A stretch of DNA of 64,000 nucleotides from Leucobacter musarum subsp. musarum (GCF_001273845.1 NZ_JHBW01000065.1:124001-188000); one strand, 5' to 3'; positions 37,400 to 48,953 are shown, counted from the first letter of the stretch. Program-made: numbers and translations. Notes: generated by a model not told the origin, from the sequence alone.

Positions 37400-38086
37400 G
37401 TGTCGCCGCACCAACCGCCGGAACCGAGCTCGCCGTATGCGCGCGCGTTGGGGGCGCTTCGGGTGACGAGCGGACGCTTGGAAAGCGCCTCGGGCGGCGT
37501 CGGTGCACTCCACCCGACGCTACAGCAGTACTTCGCGACAATACCCGAAGGGTACGTCGGGCGCGGTCGCGGTGTGTTCGATCGCGTCGGCACACCGCGC
37601 CGCTGGTTGCATCCTGTGCTCCGTCTGCTCGAGCGTCGCGGCGTGGTGCGCGCCACCTGGGCGCGCGACGTCCCGTTCACGGTAGAGAACCGCACGATCT
37701 CGGGTCGTGCAGTTGGGCGCCGAAATCTCGAACTGCCGGATGGGCCTTGGCAGATGCGCGACTCCGTCGGTCTGAATGCGCAGGGTCGGCTCGTCGACGA
37801 GATCGGTGAACCGGCGACAGTTGTGGCGAGTTTCGACCTGAGCGCGGGCGCTGACGGCGTTCGACTGGTCAGTCGCGACGTCGGCCTGGTGCTCTTCAGT
37901 CACCGGGGCGACCGACGTCGCGTACTGCGGCTGCCGAGGGCGATCGCACCCGTGGTGCGTTTGCACGAACGCTTCGACGCCCTGGCGCAGCGGCAACGCG
38001 TCGACGTCACCATCGACGTTCCGTTCTTCGGGCGGGTGTACGAATACGGCGGTGCGTTCACGTACTGCATCGAGGAGGAGCAATGA
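37400..38086 (+). CDS. DUF4166 domain protein
   Basis: A 228-aa protein with LHPTLQQYFATIPEGYVGRGRGVFDRVGTPRRWLHPVLRLLERRGVV and a C-terminal DVPFFGRVYEYGGAFTYCIE, the DUF4166 pattern. Function unknown. GTG start with TAGCTT at 37388-37393 and 6 nt spacing, so leaderless. It overlaps the epimerase by 4 nt; in other genomes DUF4166 occurs fused to a dehydrogenase or epimerase, which supports a joint role. Confidence 0.85.
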   Translation: MSPHQPPEPSSPYARALGALRVTSGRLESASGGVGALHPTLQQYFATIPEGYVGRGRGVFDRVGTPRRWLHPVLRLLERRGVVRATWARDVPFTVENRTISGRAVGRRNLELPDGPWQMRDSVGLNAQGRLVDEIGEPATVVASFDLSAGADGVRLVSRDVGLVLFSHRGDRRRVLRLPRAIAPVVRLHERFDALAQRQRVDVTIDVPFFGRVYEYGGAFTYCIEEEQ

Positions 38087-39042
38087 GCGAGGGTCGGGTC
38101 GTCATTGGCGGCGCATCGGGGTTCATGGGGCAGTATCTGCAGCGGCACTTCCGCGCGGCTGGGCGCGAGGTCGTCACGATCTCGCGGAGCGGGGCAGACC
38201 GCGCCTGGGGCGACGCCGACGGTATTGCGGCGGCGGTCGACGGGGCCGCACTCGTGGTCGGGCTCGCCGGGAAGAGCGTCAACTGTCGATACACGCCTGC
38301 GAACCGCGCCGAGATCTTCAGGTCGCGTCTCGACACCACGGCGCAGCTCAGTCGCGCCATCGCCGAGGCAGCGTCGCCCCCGCCCGTGTGGGTGAACTCC
38401 TCGACCGCGACGATCTACCGGCATGCAGAAGACCGCCCGATGACTGAGCGCACCGGCGAAATCGGCACCGGGTTCTCGGTTGACGTCGCGACGGCATGGG
38501 AGGAGGCGCTGTTCGCTGATGAGCTTCCGCACACGCGCCGCATCGCACTGCGCAGTGCCATCGTGATCGGAGATGGTGGGGTGCTCGGACCGCTCCAGCG
38601 TCTCGCGCGACTCGGACTCGGCGGGCCGCAGTTCGACGGGCCCTGGCCCGTGTCGCGCCGCCGCCGCGAGGCCGGAACTGCACACTTCCCAGGTGCCCGT
38701 TGCGGCACCCAGCGCTTCAGCTGGGTGCACCTCGACGACGTGGCACGCATCATCGACTTCGTCGAAGAACACGCTGATATCTCGGGACCCGTGAACGCCG
38801 CAGCGCCGAACCCGGTCGACAATCAGGAGTTCATGCGCACCGTCCGCCACATCGTCGGCGTACCGTTCGGGCCGCCGCTGCCACGATGGATGCTGGAACT
38901 GGGGGCGATCGGCATTCGCACCGAGACAGAGCTCGTGCTCAAAAGTCGCTGGGTGCTGCCGGGCGTGCTCGATGATGCGGGGTTCGTCTTCGCGCACCCC
39001 GAGCTCGAGCCCGCGCTGCGCGAGACCCTCGCCCGCACCTGA
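38083..39042 (+). CDS. NAD-dependent epimerase/dehydratase (TIGR01777 / DUF1731 type)
   Basis: A 319-aa SDR-fold protein. GGASGFMGQYL is the nucleotide-binding loop, and LAGKSVNCRYTPANRAEIFRSRLDTT, NSSTATIYRHAEDRPMTE, QRFSWVHLDDVARII and the C-terminal DUF1731 segment (PPLPRWMLELGAIGIRTETELVLKSRWVLPGVLDDAGFVFAHP) identify the YfcH-like family. Substrate unknown. Confidence 0.9.
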   Translation: MSEGRVVIGGASGFMGQYLQRHFRAAGREVVTISRSGADRAWGDADGIAAAVDGAALVVGLAGKSVNCRYTPANRAEIFRSRLDTTAQLSRAIAEAASPPPVWVNSSTATIYRHAEDRPMTERTGEIGTGFSVDVATAWEEALFADELPHTRRIALRSAIVIGDGGVLGPLQRLARLGLGGPQFDGPWPVSRRRREAGTAHFPGARCGTQRFSWVHLDDVARIIDFVEEHADISGPVNAAAPNPVDNQEFMRTVRHIVGVPFGPPLPRWMLELGAIGIRTETELVLKSRWVLPGVLDDAGFVFAHPELEPALRETLART

Positions 39043-39085
39043 GCCTCGCGCTTGCCGCGACGGCGCCGCTTCGCCGCACACGTCA

Positions 39086-39117
39086 ACGGGCCCGGGATCG
39101 CCTGATCCCGGGCCCGT
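39086..39117. terminator. Perfect 14-bp bidirectional hairpin
   Basis: Arms 39086-39099 and 39104-39117 are exact reverse complements with the loop GCCT, placed between the convergent epimerase and fumC stops. Confidence 0.8.
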
Positions 39118-39144
39118 GTCACCCGTGGTGCGGGTGGTGACGAA

Positions 39145-40572
39145 TTACTTGGCGACGCCTGGGTGGGTCATCGACAGCAGATCGAGTGCCTGATCGAGAT
39201 CGGCTTCGGTGACCTCGCCGCGCTCGACGTAGCCGAGATCGACCACGGCTTCGCGCACGGTGATGCCCTTCTTCACCGAGTGCTTCGCGATCTTCGCTGC
39301 CGCTTCGTAGCCGATGAGGCGGTTGAGCGGCGTCACGGTCGACGGGCTCATGCCGGCGAGTGCTGCGGCGCGCTCGAGGTTCGCTTCGAGACCGTCGACG
39401 GTCTTGTCGGCGAGTACGATCGAAGCGTTCGAGAGCAGTCGGATCGACTCGAGCAGCGCGGTGCCCATCACGGGGATCTGCACGTTGAGTTCGAACGCAC
39501 CCGAAGCGCCGGCCCAGGCGATGGTCGCGTCGTTGCCGATGACCCGAGCGCAGACCATGAGCACGGCTTCCGGAATCACGGGGTTGACCTTGCCCGGCAT
39601 GATCGACGAGCCCGGCTGCAGATCGGGGATGTGCAGCTCGGCGAGACCGGTGTTCGGGCCCGAACCCATCCAACGGATGTCGTTGTTGATCTTGGTCAGC
39701 GACACGGCGATGGTGCGCAGGGCGCCCGACGCCTCGACGAGACCATCACGGTTCGCCTGTGCCTCGAAGTGGTTGCGGGCCTCGGTGATCGGGAGGCCGC
39801 TTGACTGCGCGATCTCAGCGATGACCTTCTCCGGGAAACCGAGCGGGGTGTTGATGCCGGTGCCGACTGCGGTGCCGCCCTGGGGCACCTCGGCGACGCG
39901 GGGGAGGGCGGCGTCGATGCGCTCGATGCCGTAGCGGATCTGTGCGGCGAAACCACCGAACTCCTGGCCGAGGGTGACCGGCGTCGCATCCATGAGGTGC
40001 GTGCGGCCCGACTTCACGGCGGTCTTCCAGAGTTCAGCCTTTGCCTCGAATGCCTCGGCGAGGTGCGCGAGGGCCGGCTTCAGCTGCTCGATGAGGGCCC
40101 CGGTCACGGCGATGTGCACCGATGTCGGGAAGACGTCGTTCGACGACTGCGATGCGTTCACGTGATCGTTCGGGTGCACGGGTGCACCGAGGTGGCGCGA
40201 CGCGAGCGTGGCGAGCACCTCATTGGTATTCATGTTCGACGACGTGCCCGAACCGGTCTGGTAGGTGTCGACCGGGAACTGGTCGTGGTGCTCGCCGGCG
40301 ATGATCTCATCGGCTGCGGCGACGATCGCCTGCGCGATCGGTGCCTCGAGAATGCCGAGTTCGCCGTTGGCGATGGCGGCGGCGCGTTTGATGCGCGCAA
40401 GGGCCACGATCTGTGCCGGCTCGAGTCCCTTGCCCGAGATGGGGAAGTTCTCGACGGCGCGCTGGGTCTGGGCTGCGTAGAGCGCATTCTTGGGAACGCG
40501 CACCTCGCCCATGGTGTCGTGCTCGATGCGGTACTCGGTCTCGGCGCCGGCGGCGCTGCGATCTTCGGTCAC
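39145..40572 (-). CDS. fumC: Class II fumarate hydratase
   Basis: A 475-aa TCA-cycle enzyme that interconverts fumarate and malate. [20 protein letters not shown] and the fumarase/aspartase signature [11 protein letters not shown] are present, as is [11 protein letters not shown]. The GTG at 40572 is preferred over the ATG at 40578 because AAGGA lies at proper distance only for the GTG. It is the last gene of the xseB-DUF4245-carbonic anhydrase-fumC run. Confidence 0.96.
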   Translation of the reverse strand: MTEDRSAAGAETEYRIEHDTMGEVRVPKNALYAAQTQRAVENFPISGKGLEPAQIVALARIKRAAAIANGELGILEAPIAQAIVAAADEIIAGEHHDQFPVDTYQTGSGTSSNMNTNEVLATLASRHLGAPVHPNDHVNASQSSNDVFPTSVHIAVTGALIEQLKPALAHLAEAFEAKAELWKTAVKSGRTHLMDATPVTLGQEFGGFAAQIRYGIERIDAALPRVAEVPQGGTAVGTGINTPLGFPEKVIAEIAQSSGLPITEARNHFEAQANRDGLVEASGALRTIAVSLTKINNDIRWMGSGPNTGLAELHIPDLQPGSSIMPGKVNPVIPEAVLMVCARVIGNDATIAWAGASGAFELNVQIPVMGTALLESIRLLSNASIVLADKTVDGLEANLERAAALAGMSPSTVTPLNRLIGYEAAAKIAKHSVKKGITVREAVVDLGYVERGEVTEADLDQALDLLSMTHPGVAK

Positions 40573-40629
40573 AATCATCCTTCGTTTCGTGGATACTGCT
40601 CGGGGTCGGAGAAAGTCGTGGGCTGCGGC

Positions 40630-41310
40630 TCAGCCGGCGATGGGGGCACCGGCGGCGATATCGAGGTGCCCGACCGCGCTCACCGCGACGGCTTGGCCCT
40701 CGGCCAGACGGTACTGGCAGCCGACGATGCCGAGCGTGCCGGCGGCGACGGCGTCGCTGATGATGCGGGAGCTGCGCAGCAGCTGATTCACGGTCGCAGC
40801 GAGGTGCACGCGGCCGACGGCGTCGGCGTCGATCGTCGATGCGTCGACGTACGGCGTATCGCGATGCTCGCGGAGCCAGAGCTCCTGCACCGACGGCAGA
40901 ATCGGTGCGAGTGTGTTCTCGACGGCCGTCGGAACGGCGGCCGGGTTCTGCTCCATCTGCCCGATCGCGGCCGCGACCGCGCCGCAGGAATCGTGCGCGA
41001 GAACGACGATGACCGCGACGCCGAGGTTGGCGACGGCGTATTCCATCGACGCCGTGATCGACTCGGCGACCACGTGGCCCATGTTGCGGGCGATGAAGAG
41101 GTCGCCGAGGCCGGCGTCGAAGATGATCTCTGCCGAGAGCCGCGAGTCCGAGCAGCCGAAGAGGGCAGCGTCAGGATCTTGCCCCTTGGCCAACTCGTGA
41201 CGTCGCTCGACATCTTGGCGGGGGTGCTGCGGCCCGCCTGCGATGAAGCGCTGATTGCCGTCGACGAGGGCATTCCACGCCTGCTGCGGCGTGACTCTGG
41301 GGGCGGTCAT
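40630..41310 (-). CDS. Beta-class carbonic anhydrase
   Basis: A 226-aa zinc enzyme interconverting CO2 and bicarbonate. Cys53-Ser-Asp55-Ser-Arg57, His106 and Cys109 (AHDSCGAV) supply the zinc ligands and catalytic dyad, and FIARNMGHVV is typical. The ATG at 41310 overlaps the DUF4245 stop by 4 nt. It precedes fumC by 57 nt, and both would supply or use C4-acid metabolism. Confidence 0.94.
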   Translation of the reverse strand: MTAPRVTPQQAWNALVDGNQRFIAGGPQHPRQDVERRHELAKGQDPDAALFGCSDSRLSAEIIFDAGLGDLFIARNMGHVVAESITASMEYAVANLGVAVIVVLAHDSCGAVAAAIGQMEQNPAAVPTAVENTLAPILPSVQELWLREHRDTPYVDASTIDADAVGRVHLAATVNQLLRSSRIISDAVAAGTLGIVGCQYRLAEGQAVAVSAVGHLDIAAGAPIAG

Positions 41311-41993
41311 GCGGTTCCCTTCGGGGTGTCGAGCGACTCGGCGACCTGGATCGCGAGTTCGCGGAGAGTAGCTGAGGAGTCGGTGCCGTAGACGAGGATC
41401 GTGTCGCCGTTCCACGTGGTCTGCAGGCCGAAGAGCATGTTCGATTCGTCGGGGTTGCGATCGGAGTGATCGTACGTCACCCAGTCGAGGCCGCCGAGCG
41501 TCTCAGCTCCAGTGGGAGACTGCTGCTCGAGCTGCTGCGACACCCAGACGTCGTCGACCGGGCTCCCGTCTGCGGTGAAACCCTGCACGACGGCGGCGTA
41601 CGATTCGATGCGCGTCGCCTCGTCGACCGTGGTGTAGTTGATCTGCCAAGAGGTCACGTCGCCGCTGCGGCGCAGCCCGGCCTGTTTCGCCTTCCACGCT
41701 GCCGGAACTTCTGGAGCGGCGAGGTCGCGACCCGCGCTGGGGGATGCTTCGACCGCCGCGGTCTGCACGTTGATGCTCTGCTCCGCGAAGGTATTCGCGC
41801 CGCCGCGAGGCACGGCCAGGAAGATCACGAGCACGAGGCCGAGGCTCACGAGCAGCGAGAGCACCAGGTTGTTCACCGTTTTGCGCTCGCGGTAGAGCCG
41901 GCTGTCGCGCGACTTGCGCGCCGAGGTCTCCGCTGCGGTCTCGGGGCGCCCGAGCTCGGCGACGATGACCGGGGGTTTCTGCTTCTTGGCCAT
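41307..41993 (-). CDS. DUF4245 domain protein
   Basis: A 228-aa protein with one membrane helix at about residues 42-62 and an outer domain (VPAAWKAKQAGLRRSGDVTSWQINYTTVDEATRIESYAAVVQGF; TWNGDTILVYGTDSSATLRELAIQVAESL) that fits DUF4245. In actinobacteria it commonly follows xseB, as here with a 3-nt gap. Function unknown. Confidence 0.85.
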   Translation of the reverse strand: MAKKQKPPVIVAELGRPETAAETSARKSRDSRLYRERKTVNNLVLSLLVSLGLVLVIFLAVPRGGANTFAEQSINVQTAAVEASPSAGRDLAAPEVPAAWKAKQAGLRRSGDVTSWQINYTTVDEATRIESYAAVVQGFTADGSPVDDVWVSQQLEQQSPTGAETLGGLDWVTYDHSDRNPDESNMLFGLQTTWNGDTILVYGTDSSATLRELAIQVAESLDTPKGTA

Positions 41994-41996
41994 CGG

Positions 41997-42242
41997 TTAC
42001 GCGTCGTGCTCCGGTGAAGCGCCCGCTTCGCCCGCGGAGGTGCGCGCAGCTTCGAGGCGCTTTCGGGCTCCGAGCAACCACTCTTCGCACCGTGCAGCGA
42101 GCGCTTCGCCGCGCTCCCAGAGCTGCAGCGACTCCTCGAGGGTCGCACCGCCCTGCTCGAGGCGGCCGACCACCTGAATGAGTTCGTCGCGCGCTTCCTC
42201 GTAACCGAGGGCGGCGGGATCCGGAAGCACCGTATCTGCCAT
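41997..42242 (-). CDS. xseB: Exodeoxyribonuclease VII small subunit
   Basis: An 81-aa helical protein. [52 protein letters not shown] is the family core; it binds XseA in the nuclease complex. The ATG at 42242 was chosen for fit with the family length. It is separated from xseA by a gene on the opposite strand, whereas the two are usually adjacent. Confidence 0.93.
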   Translation of the reverse strand: MADTVLPDPAALGYEEARDELIQVVGRLEQGGATLEESLQLWERGEALAARCEEWLLGARKRLEAARTSAGEAGASPEHDA

Positions 42243-42349
42243 GAGCTTCAGTCTACCCGCCGCCACCGACACGAACGCCCAGGGGGGATACGCTGCGCGA
42301 CCGCGTGGGAGTTCGTGTGCGACGGTGCCGACGCCCGTAGGCTGGATGC

Positions 42350-43519
42350 ATGTTCAGACTGCTGTTCTTCGTCGGTGTCGGATTGGTCGTCGGAGGCATC
42401 ATCGTCATGGTGGTCGGACCGCCCGGGGCGGGGGTTTGGGCCCTGCCCGTGGGCCTGACGCTCGCGATTCTCTGCGGCACGTTCGTGCTCATCGGGAAGT
42501 CGTTGCGTGGCGTGCACCTGCCGAGCAATGAGGTCATCGCAGCCGCTCGGAATGCCGGGAGGCTGGGGGTGGCACGCGTCGATGCGCTCCGTCAGACCGG
42601 CACGCAGATCAACGATCAACCGCTCTGCGAGATCGATCTCACGGTGCAGCCGCGATCCGGAGCCGCGTTTCGCACCTCGCTGCGCGAAATCGTACCGATC
42701 ACGCAGATTCCGGCCGTGCAACCAGGCGCGCGTCGGGTCGTCGCGAATCTGACGGTGGAGGGTCCGGAGCTCGCGCTTCTCCCGGATGATGCTTCTGGTG
42801 ACCCGTGGCGCGATATCGAAATTCCTGACGCAGCGCATGCCGGCCCGGTGCGCGTCGGTGGTGGCGGCGTCATTCGCGCTGACGGTACTCGCCGCGGCCC
42901 GATCATCGGCATGGGCAAGCGCGGGCGCCCGCTGCGCATCGCACTCTTCGCCGTCGCTGCTGCGGTCGCCGCTGTCGCGGTGGTACTGCCATACAATGTG
43001 GCCGTGCTGCAGACCGTTTCGGCTCTGCAGCAGGGGCGGTTGCACCCGGACTACCGCGACCCCGAGCCGCTGGGCCAGGCGATCACCGCGCTGCAGGAGG
43101 CGATCGGTCACGATCAGCTCATCAGCGCGATCGTGACCGATGAGTTCGTCATCGTTGAAGCGCCACTCGCGCCGGGCGAGAATGCGACCGACCGCTGGAT
43201 TTATCGCGGGGGCGGTGTCACCCATGATGGGGCCGCCTCTATTCAGCCCGAGACACCGCTCGAAGCGTTCTCGATCACCGATGTCGATTGGGACCGGCTC
43301 GCCCCCGCAGCGAAGCGGGCCAGCATCGAAGCCGGGATCGAAGCGATCGACGATCTCAGCTTCTCGGTCGGGCGTTCGACCGACTCGGACACCTCATCGG
43401 AGACGTTCGGCCGAGCCGTCGGGCCCGTGGTCGTGAACTTCAGCGTCTCTGACGACTACCGTTCGGTGTCGTTCCGTATGAACGGCGACGGCTCCGGGTT
43501 TGAAACGCTCGGCGGCTGA
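42350..43519 (+). CDS. Membrane protein of unknown function inserted between xseB and xseA
   Basis: A 389-aa protein with two N-terminal helices (residues about 4-50), a soluble region with [22 protein letters not shown], a third helix at about residues 203-224, and a 160-residue C-terminal domain ([30 protein letters not shown]). The region around residues 60-150 looks like an OB- or NfeD-type barrel. TAGGCT at 42338-42343 with 6-nt spacing gives a leaderless start. No family confidently recognised. Confidence 0.8.
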   Translation: MFRLLFFVGVGLVVGGIIVMVVGPPGAGVWALPVGLTLAILCGTFVLIGKSLRGVHLPSNEVIAAARNAGRLGVARVDALRQTGTQINDQPLCEIDLTVQPRSGAAFRTSLREIVPITQIPAVQPGARRVVANLTVEGPELALLPDDASGDPWRDIEIPDAAHAGPVRVGGGGVIRADGTRRGPIIGMGKRGRPLRIALFAVAAAVAAVAVVLPYNVAVLQTVSALQQGRLHPDYRDPEPLGQAITALQEAIGHDQLISAIVTDEFVIVEAPLAPGENATDRWIYRGGGVTHDGAASIQPETPLEAFSITDVDWDRLAPAAKRASIEAGIEAIDDLSFSVGRSTDSDTSSETFGRAVGPVVVNFSVSDDYRSVSFRMNGDGSGFETLGG

Positions 43520-43523
43520 CCGA

Positions 43524-43562
43524 CCTCACCGGCGTGAGGCCCGTCGCGCACGTGTCGCGACG
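43524..43562. terminator. Two adjacent hairpins between convergent genes
   Basis: Hairpin 1: CCTCAC / GTGAGG at 43524-43529 and 43534-43539 with a 4-nt loop. Hairpin 2: CGTCGCG / CGCGACG at 43542-43548 and 43556-43562 with a 7-nt loop. They fill the gap between the membrane gene and the xseA stop. Confidence 0.6.
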
Positions 43563-43563
43563 C

Positions 43564-44799
43564 TCAGACTCCGCTCGACACCGCGCCGAGCCGACCGCCC
43601 GCCAGTGACAGGCGGATGGTCGTGCCGGTCGGCGCCGCCTCAGGGGCACGAAGCACGTCGCCGGCTTCGCCTGCATCGTTGACCACCTGGGCGATCGCAT
43701 ATCCGCGTTCCAGTGTGGCCTGCGGCGAGAGCGCGGTCAGTCGAGCGCGGGTCTCAGCCAGGGTGCGGGATCGGTCTTCCACTGCACGATCGGCCAGCTC
43801 TGCGCCCCGCGCGATCCACCGCACGAGTTCTTCAGCTCGCTCATCGACCAGCCGGTCTGGGGCGGCGAGCACGGGTCGGCCTCTGAGCTGGGCAATGCGA
43901 TCGGTTTCGTGCGCGAGCAGTTGACCGACCCGTGTGCTGAGTCGGGCACGCGCCTGATCGAGCCCCGCGAGCTCCTCGCCGACGTCGGGCACGATGCGTT
44001 TCGCGGCGTCGGTGGGCGTCGATGCGCGCAGATCGGCGACCTCATCGAGCAACGGCCGGTCTGCTTCATGACCGATCGCACTGACGATCGGGGTCGTCGC
44101 GGCGCTCGCCGCCCGCACGACGCGCTCGTCGCTGAACGGCAGAAGGTTCTGGAAATCGCCGCCGCCGCGCGCCACCACGATGATGTCGACGTCGGGATCG
44201 CGATCCAGCGCCTCAATACCCGCGGTCACCTCGCTGGCCGCACGGTCGCCTTGCACGGCAGCGTAGTGCAGCTTGAACTGCACTCCGGGCCACCGCAGCG
44301 TCGCATTGCGGATGACGTCTTTCTCGGCGTCAGAATCTTTGCCCGTGATCAGGCCGATGAGGTTCGGCAGAAATGGAAGACGTTGCTTGCGCTCGACGGC
44401 GAACAGCCCTTCTGACTGCAAATGACGACGCAGCCGTTCAAGTCGCTCGAGCAACTCGCCGATGCCGACGTGCGAGAGGTCAAAGACCTGTACGGTGAGC
44501 GAGCCGCCCTTGACCCAGAAGTTCGGCTTCACCAGCGCGACCACGCGGTCGCCCTGCGCGAAGTCGCTCGTCAGGCGCTGCGCGACCGAACGCCAGACCG
44601 TGAAACTCACCGTCGCGTCCTGCTGCAGGTCGCGAAGCTTGCCGTAGACGTGGCCGCCCCGCAGCTGCCACTGCGTGATCTCACCCTCGATCCACACCTG
44701 CCCGAGTCGATCGATCCAGGCCGCGATCTTCTCGCTCATCTGGGCGACCGGCCACGGCGCATCACGCGTGGCCGGAGCTTGAGCAGGTGCCTCTGTCAT
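43564..44799 (-). CDS. xseA: Exodeoxyribonuclease VII large subunit
   Basis: A 411-aa nuclease subunit. The N-terminal OB-fold carries [23 protein letters not shown], and the catalytic domain has [44 protein letters not shown] and [28 protein letters not shown] coiled-coil region follows. The ATG at 44799 fits TAGGCT 7 nt upstream (leaderless); an earlier in-frame start at 44829 would remove that promoter. Confidence 0.95.
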   Translation of the reverse strand: MTEAPAQAPATRDAPWPVAQMSEKIAAWIDRLGQVWIEGEITQWQLRGGHVYGKLRDLQQDATVSFTVWRSVAQRLTSDFAQGDRVVALVKPNFWVKGGSLTVQVFDLSHVGIGELLERLERLRRHLQSEGLFAVERKQRLPFLPNLIGLITGKDSDAEKDVIRNATLRWPGVQFKLHYAAVQGDRAASEVTAGIEALDRDPDVDIIVVARGGGDFQNLLPFSDERVVRAASAATTPIVSAIGHEADRPLLDEVADLRASTPTDAAKRIVPDVGEELAGLDQARARLSTRVGQLLAHETDRIAQLRGRPVLAAPDRLVDERAEELVRWIARGAELADRAVEDRSRTLAETRARLTALSPQATLERGYAIAQVVNDAGEAGDVLRAPEAAPTGTTIRLSLAGGRLGAVSSGV

Positions 44800-44806
44800 G
44801 CGAATC

Positions 44807-44899
44807 AGCCTATCCGTCGGTACCGACATTCGGGGGAGCTGGCGGCCCGCAGGGCCAGCATGAGTCGCGGCGGAAGCGCGCAGGGAGCGGCGGTAGAAT
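44807..44899. promoter_or_regulatory. Back-to-back leaderless promoters of xseA and ispH
   Basis: TAGGCT (minus, 44807-44812) lies 7 nt before the xseA ATG, and TAGAAT (plus, 44894-44899) lies 7 nt before the ispH ATG. Both starts lack ribosome binding sites, and the 107-bp gap holds both. Confidence 0.55.
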
Positions 44900-44906
44900 C
44901 TCAGCC

Positions 44907-45998
44907 ATGAACGACACGCGGGCGCAGCACCAGCGCACCATCGGCGCGCCCGTCGTGACTCTTGCGATGCCGCGCCTGCGCCGTGAGGCCGGGCGGTTGC
45001 GCGATCGCCCCGTCGACGGCATGAAGAAGGTGCTGCTCGCCGCTCCCCGCGGATACTGCGCGGGAGTCGATCGTGCGGTCGTCGCCGTCGAGAAAGCCCT
45101 CGTGCGTTACGGCGCTCCCGTTTACGTACGCAAACAGATCGTGCACAACGTGCATGTCGTGCGCACGCTCGAGAAGATGGGCGCGATTTTTGTCGATGAG
45201 GTCGATGAAGTGCCTGAGGGCGCGCACGTCGTCTTCTCGGCGCACGGAGTGTCGCCGGCCGTGGTGCACGAGGCCGCTGATCGCGGGCTTCACGCGATCG
45301 ACGCGACCTGCCCGCTCGTGACCAAGGTGCATCGCGAGGCGGTGCGGTTTGCGAAGCAGGATCTCGAAATTCTGCTCATCGGGCACGAAGGCCACGAAGA
45401 GGTCGAGGGCACGGCGGGCGAGGCTCCCGAGCGCATCACGATCGTGAATTCGCCCGATGATGTCGACAGCCTTGAGGTGGCCGACCCGGATCGGCTCGTC
45501 TGGCTCTCACAGACCACCTTGTCGGTCGACGAGACGATGGAGACCGTGCGCCGGTTGCGCGCGCGCTTTCCCAATCTGCAAGATCCACCGAGCGACGATA
45601 TTTGCTACGCCACGCAGAACCGCCAAGTCGCGATCAAGCAGATCGCCCCGCAGGCCGACCTCGTGATCGTCGTCGGATCCGCCAACTCCTCGAACTCGGT
45701 GCGCTTGAAAGAAGTCGCGCTCGAGTGCGGCGCCCGGGCGGCCTATCGCGTGGACTTCGCGAGCGAGGTGCGTCAGGAATGGCTCGACGGTGTGCGCACC
45801 GTCGGCGTGACGAGCGGCGCATCGGTGCCCGAAGTACTCGTGCAAGAGCTGCTCGACGATCTCGCCGACGCGGGCTACGCCGATGTCGAGGCCGCGGTGT
45901 CGGCCGAGGAAGACCTCGTCTTCTCGCTGCCGAAGGAGTTGCGGCAAGACGCCTCGGGCAACCGCGATGCCCGGGCGCTCGGCGGCCGTGTGCGCTGA
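44907..45998 (+). CDS. ispH: 4-hydroxy-3-methylbut-2-enyl diphosphate reductase
   Basis: A 363-aa iron-sulfur enzyme for the last step of the MEP isoprenoid pathway. [71 protein letters not shown] and [13 protein letters not shown] include the three cluster-binding cysteines. About 38 residues precede the usual family start at MKKVLLAAP; the TAGAAT box supports the upstream ATG. Confidence 0.96.
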   Translation: MNDTRAQHQRTIGAPVVTLAMPRLRREAGRLRDRPVDGMKKVLLAAPRGYCAGVDRAVVAVEKALVRYGAPVYVRKQIVHNVHVVRTLEKMGAIFVDEVDEVPEGAHVVFSAHGVSPAVVHEAADRGLHAIDATCPLVTKVHREAVRFAKQDLEILLIGHEGHEEVEGTAGEAPERITIVNSPDDVDSLEVADPDRLVWLSQTTLSVDETMETVRRLRARFPNLQDPPSDDICYATQNRQVAIKQIAPQADLVIVVGSANSSNSVRLKEVALECGARAAYRVDFASEVRQEWLDGVRTVGVTSGASVPEVLVQELLDDLADAGYADVEAAVSAEEDLVFSLPKELRQDASGNRDARALGGRVR

Positions 45999-46056
45999 CT
46001 CGTCTGAAATCGGCGCACTCACGGCGAACGGCGAGACACGCTCTGCTCGTGAAACG

Positions 46057-46094
46057 CGCTGTGCCCCCGACGCGACGGCATCGAGGGCACAGCG
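46057..46094. terminator. Bidirectional hairpin between ispH and a convergent gene
   Basis: Arms 46057-46066 and 46085-46094 (CGCTGTGCCC / GGGCACAGCG) are exact over 10 bp with an 18-nt loop. Confidence 0.55.
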
Positions 46095-46108
46095 AAGAGC
46101 AGCGCTGG

Positions 46109-46866
46109 TTACGGCTGCGACATGTTCTCGAAGTAGTCGAGAATCTTGCCGGTCGAACTCGGGTCTGACGCCGCGTTCACCAGTTCGGGCACATTGAACA
46201 TCATCACCGTCGTGAGCACGATCGTGCCGATCACAGCGATGGCGCCCGCGGTCAACGGCACCCAGAATGTGAGCTTTCCGGCGCGCATGCGCTGGATCGA
46301 GAAGATGAGCGAGACGGCATACAGCGCGATCACGACGATCGCCGAGATCGTGCCGAGCGAGCCGATCCATGCCGGTACAGAGAAATCTTCGAGCTCGAGC
46401 GCCGAGCCGACGAGCGAGAAGCTCGCCGAGATACTCATGAGCGAGCCCGCGATCTGCAGTGCGCCGAACGCCCCGAGAACGAGCAAGATGATCGTGAACA
46501 CGCGATCCACCGTGCGTGACTTCGGTGCGCCAGGCGTCGCCGGTGCAACCTGCTGCAGGGGCTGTGCTGTCTGCGGTTGCTGCGGCGCAGCGGCGCGATA
46601 CGGCTCAGGATCGCCTGGACGACCAGTGGTCGGGGGCTTCGGGGCAGCTGCCGCCTGCGGCTCGGAACCCGCCTGATCGCCGCGCACGCCGAGGTTGTGC
46701 GGCACTCCCGGCCCGGGGTGTGCACCACCGCGGGGCTCTGCCGACTGCTGGAGTGCTGCGCCCTCGGTGGTCTCCGGCTTCCACTCCCAGCCCTCGGGCG
46801 CGAGCTCTCCGTATGCGGGAAGCGGGCGCTCCGCGGGGCGACCGGATTCGTCGTGCGGGGTCGTCA

Positions 46867-46867
<1 letters not shown>
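46109..46867 (-). CDS. Membrane protein with disordered N-terminus (DUF6264-like)
   Basis: A 252-aa protein. The first 115 residues are Pro/Ala/Gln-rich and start with a PAYGELAPEGWEWKPE motif resembling DUF6264 proteins of Microbacteriaceae; that family name is from memory. Four membrane helices follow (FTIILLVLGAFGALQIAGSL onward), and the short C-terminus is extracytoplasmic. GTG start overlaps the fba stop by one base, so it is probably in the fba transcript. Confidence 0.75.
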
Positions 46868-47895
<1,028 letters not shown>

Positions 47896-47945
47896 GCGCG
47901 CTCCTTGACTTCGTTGGGTCAGCTTCGACAGCCCAGTCTACGCGG

Positions 47946-47951
47946 TAGGGT
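47946..47951 (+). promoter_or_regulatory. -10 element TAGGGT of a leaderless glpX promoter
   Basis: TAGGGT is followed by 7 nt and the ATG at 47959. The 63-bp gap to the divergent fba start must hold both promoters. Confidence 0.5.
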
Positions 47952-47958
47952 TGGGGCC

Positions 47959-48942
47959 ATGACTGAACCTGTTTCGCTGGGCGAGTGGCAGCCCGATCGC
48001 AACCTCGCCATGGAACTCGTCCGCGCAACGGAGGCCGCCGCGATGCGCGCGACTCCGTGGATCGGCCGTGGTGACAAGAACGCCGCCGATGGCGCGGCCG
48101 TCGATGCGATGCGTCGCTTCCTCTCTACCGTCAACATGCGCGGCACCGTGGTCATCGGAGAGGGCGAGAAAGACGACGCCCCGTGGCTCTACAACGGCGA
48201 GGTCGTGGGTAACGGCGAGGGCGCTGAGTGCGACGTCGCGGTTGATCCCATCGACGGTACCCGCCTGACGGCGGAGGGTCGGCCGGGAGCGCTCTCGGTC
48301 ATTGCGGTCGCCGATCGCGGCAGCATGTACGACCCGTCGGCAGTGTTCTACATGGACAAGCTCGTCTGCGGCCCTGCAGGCGTCGGCGTCGTCGATATTC
48401 GTCGCCCGATCGGCGAGAACATTCGGGCACTCGCGCGTGCGAAGAATGTCGATGTCACCGATATTCGTGTTGCCGTGCTGGATCGGCCGCGCCACGAGCA
48501 GCTCATCGCCGAGATTCGCGAGGCGGGTGCCGGCACCCGACTGCTCATGGATGGCGATGTCGCCGGTGGTGTGAATGCGGCTCGATGGGACTCGAACATC
48601 GACCTCTGCGTGGGCATCGGCGGTACGCCGGAGGGCATCATCACCGCGTGCGCGGTGAAGGCGCTCGGCGGCGTCATCCAGGGCAAGCTGTGGCCGCGCG
48701 ACGATGACGAGCGTCAGCGCGCGATCGATGCCGGTCACGATCTCGACCGTGTCCTCGAAGCGAACGATCTCGTTGCGAGCGATAACTGCTACTTCGTGGC
48801 GACCGGCATCACCGACGCCGAGTTCGTCGACGGTGTGAAGCGGAATGGTCCGTTCGTTCGCGCGGAGAGCATCGTGATGCGCGCGCACTCGGGCACCATC
48901 CGCCACGTCATCAGCGATATGGATCCGAACCGCTGGGTGTGA
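47959..48942 (+). CDS. glpX: Class II fructose-1,6-bisphosphatase
   Basis: A 327-aa phosphatase of gluconeogenesis. GDKNAADGAAVDAMR, VVIGEGEKDDAPWLYNGEVVG, DVAVDPIDGTRLTAEGRPGALSVIA (metal-binding DPIDGT) and GIGGTPEGIITACAVKALGG are family hallmarks. The start at 47959 rather than the earlier open codons is set by the TAGGGT box and family length. A perfect terminator follows. Confidence 0.96.
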   Translation: MTEPVSLGEWQPDRNLAMELVRATEAAAMRATPWIGRGDKNAADGAAVDAMRRFLSTVNMRGTVVIGEGEKDDAPWLYNGEVVGNGEGAECDVAVDPIDGTRLTAEGRPGALSVIAVADRGSMYDPSAVFYMDKLVCGPAGVGVVDIRRPIGENIRALARAKNVDVTDIRVAVLDRPRHEQLIAEIREAGAGTRLLMDGDVAGGVNAARWDSNIDLCVGIGGTPEGIITACAVKALGGVIQGKLWPRDDDERQRAIDAGHDLDRVLEANDLVASDNCYFVATGITDAEFVDGVKRNGPFVRAESIVMRAHSGTIRHVISDMDPNRWV

Positions 48943-48953
48943 TTCTGGTGTGA

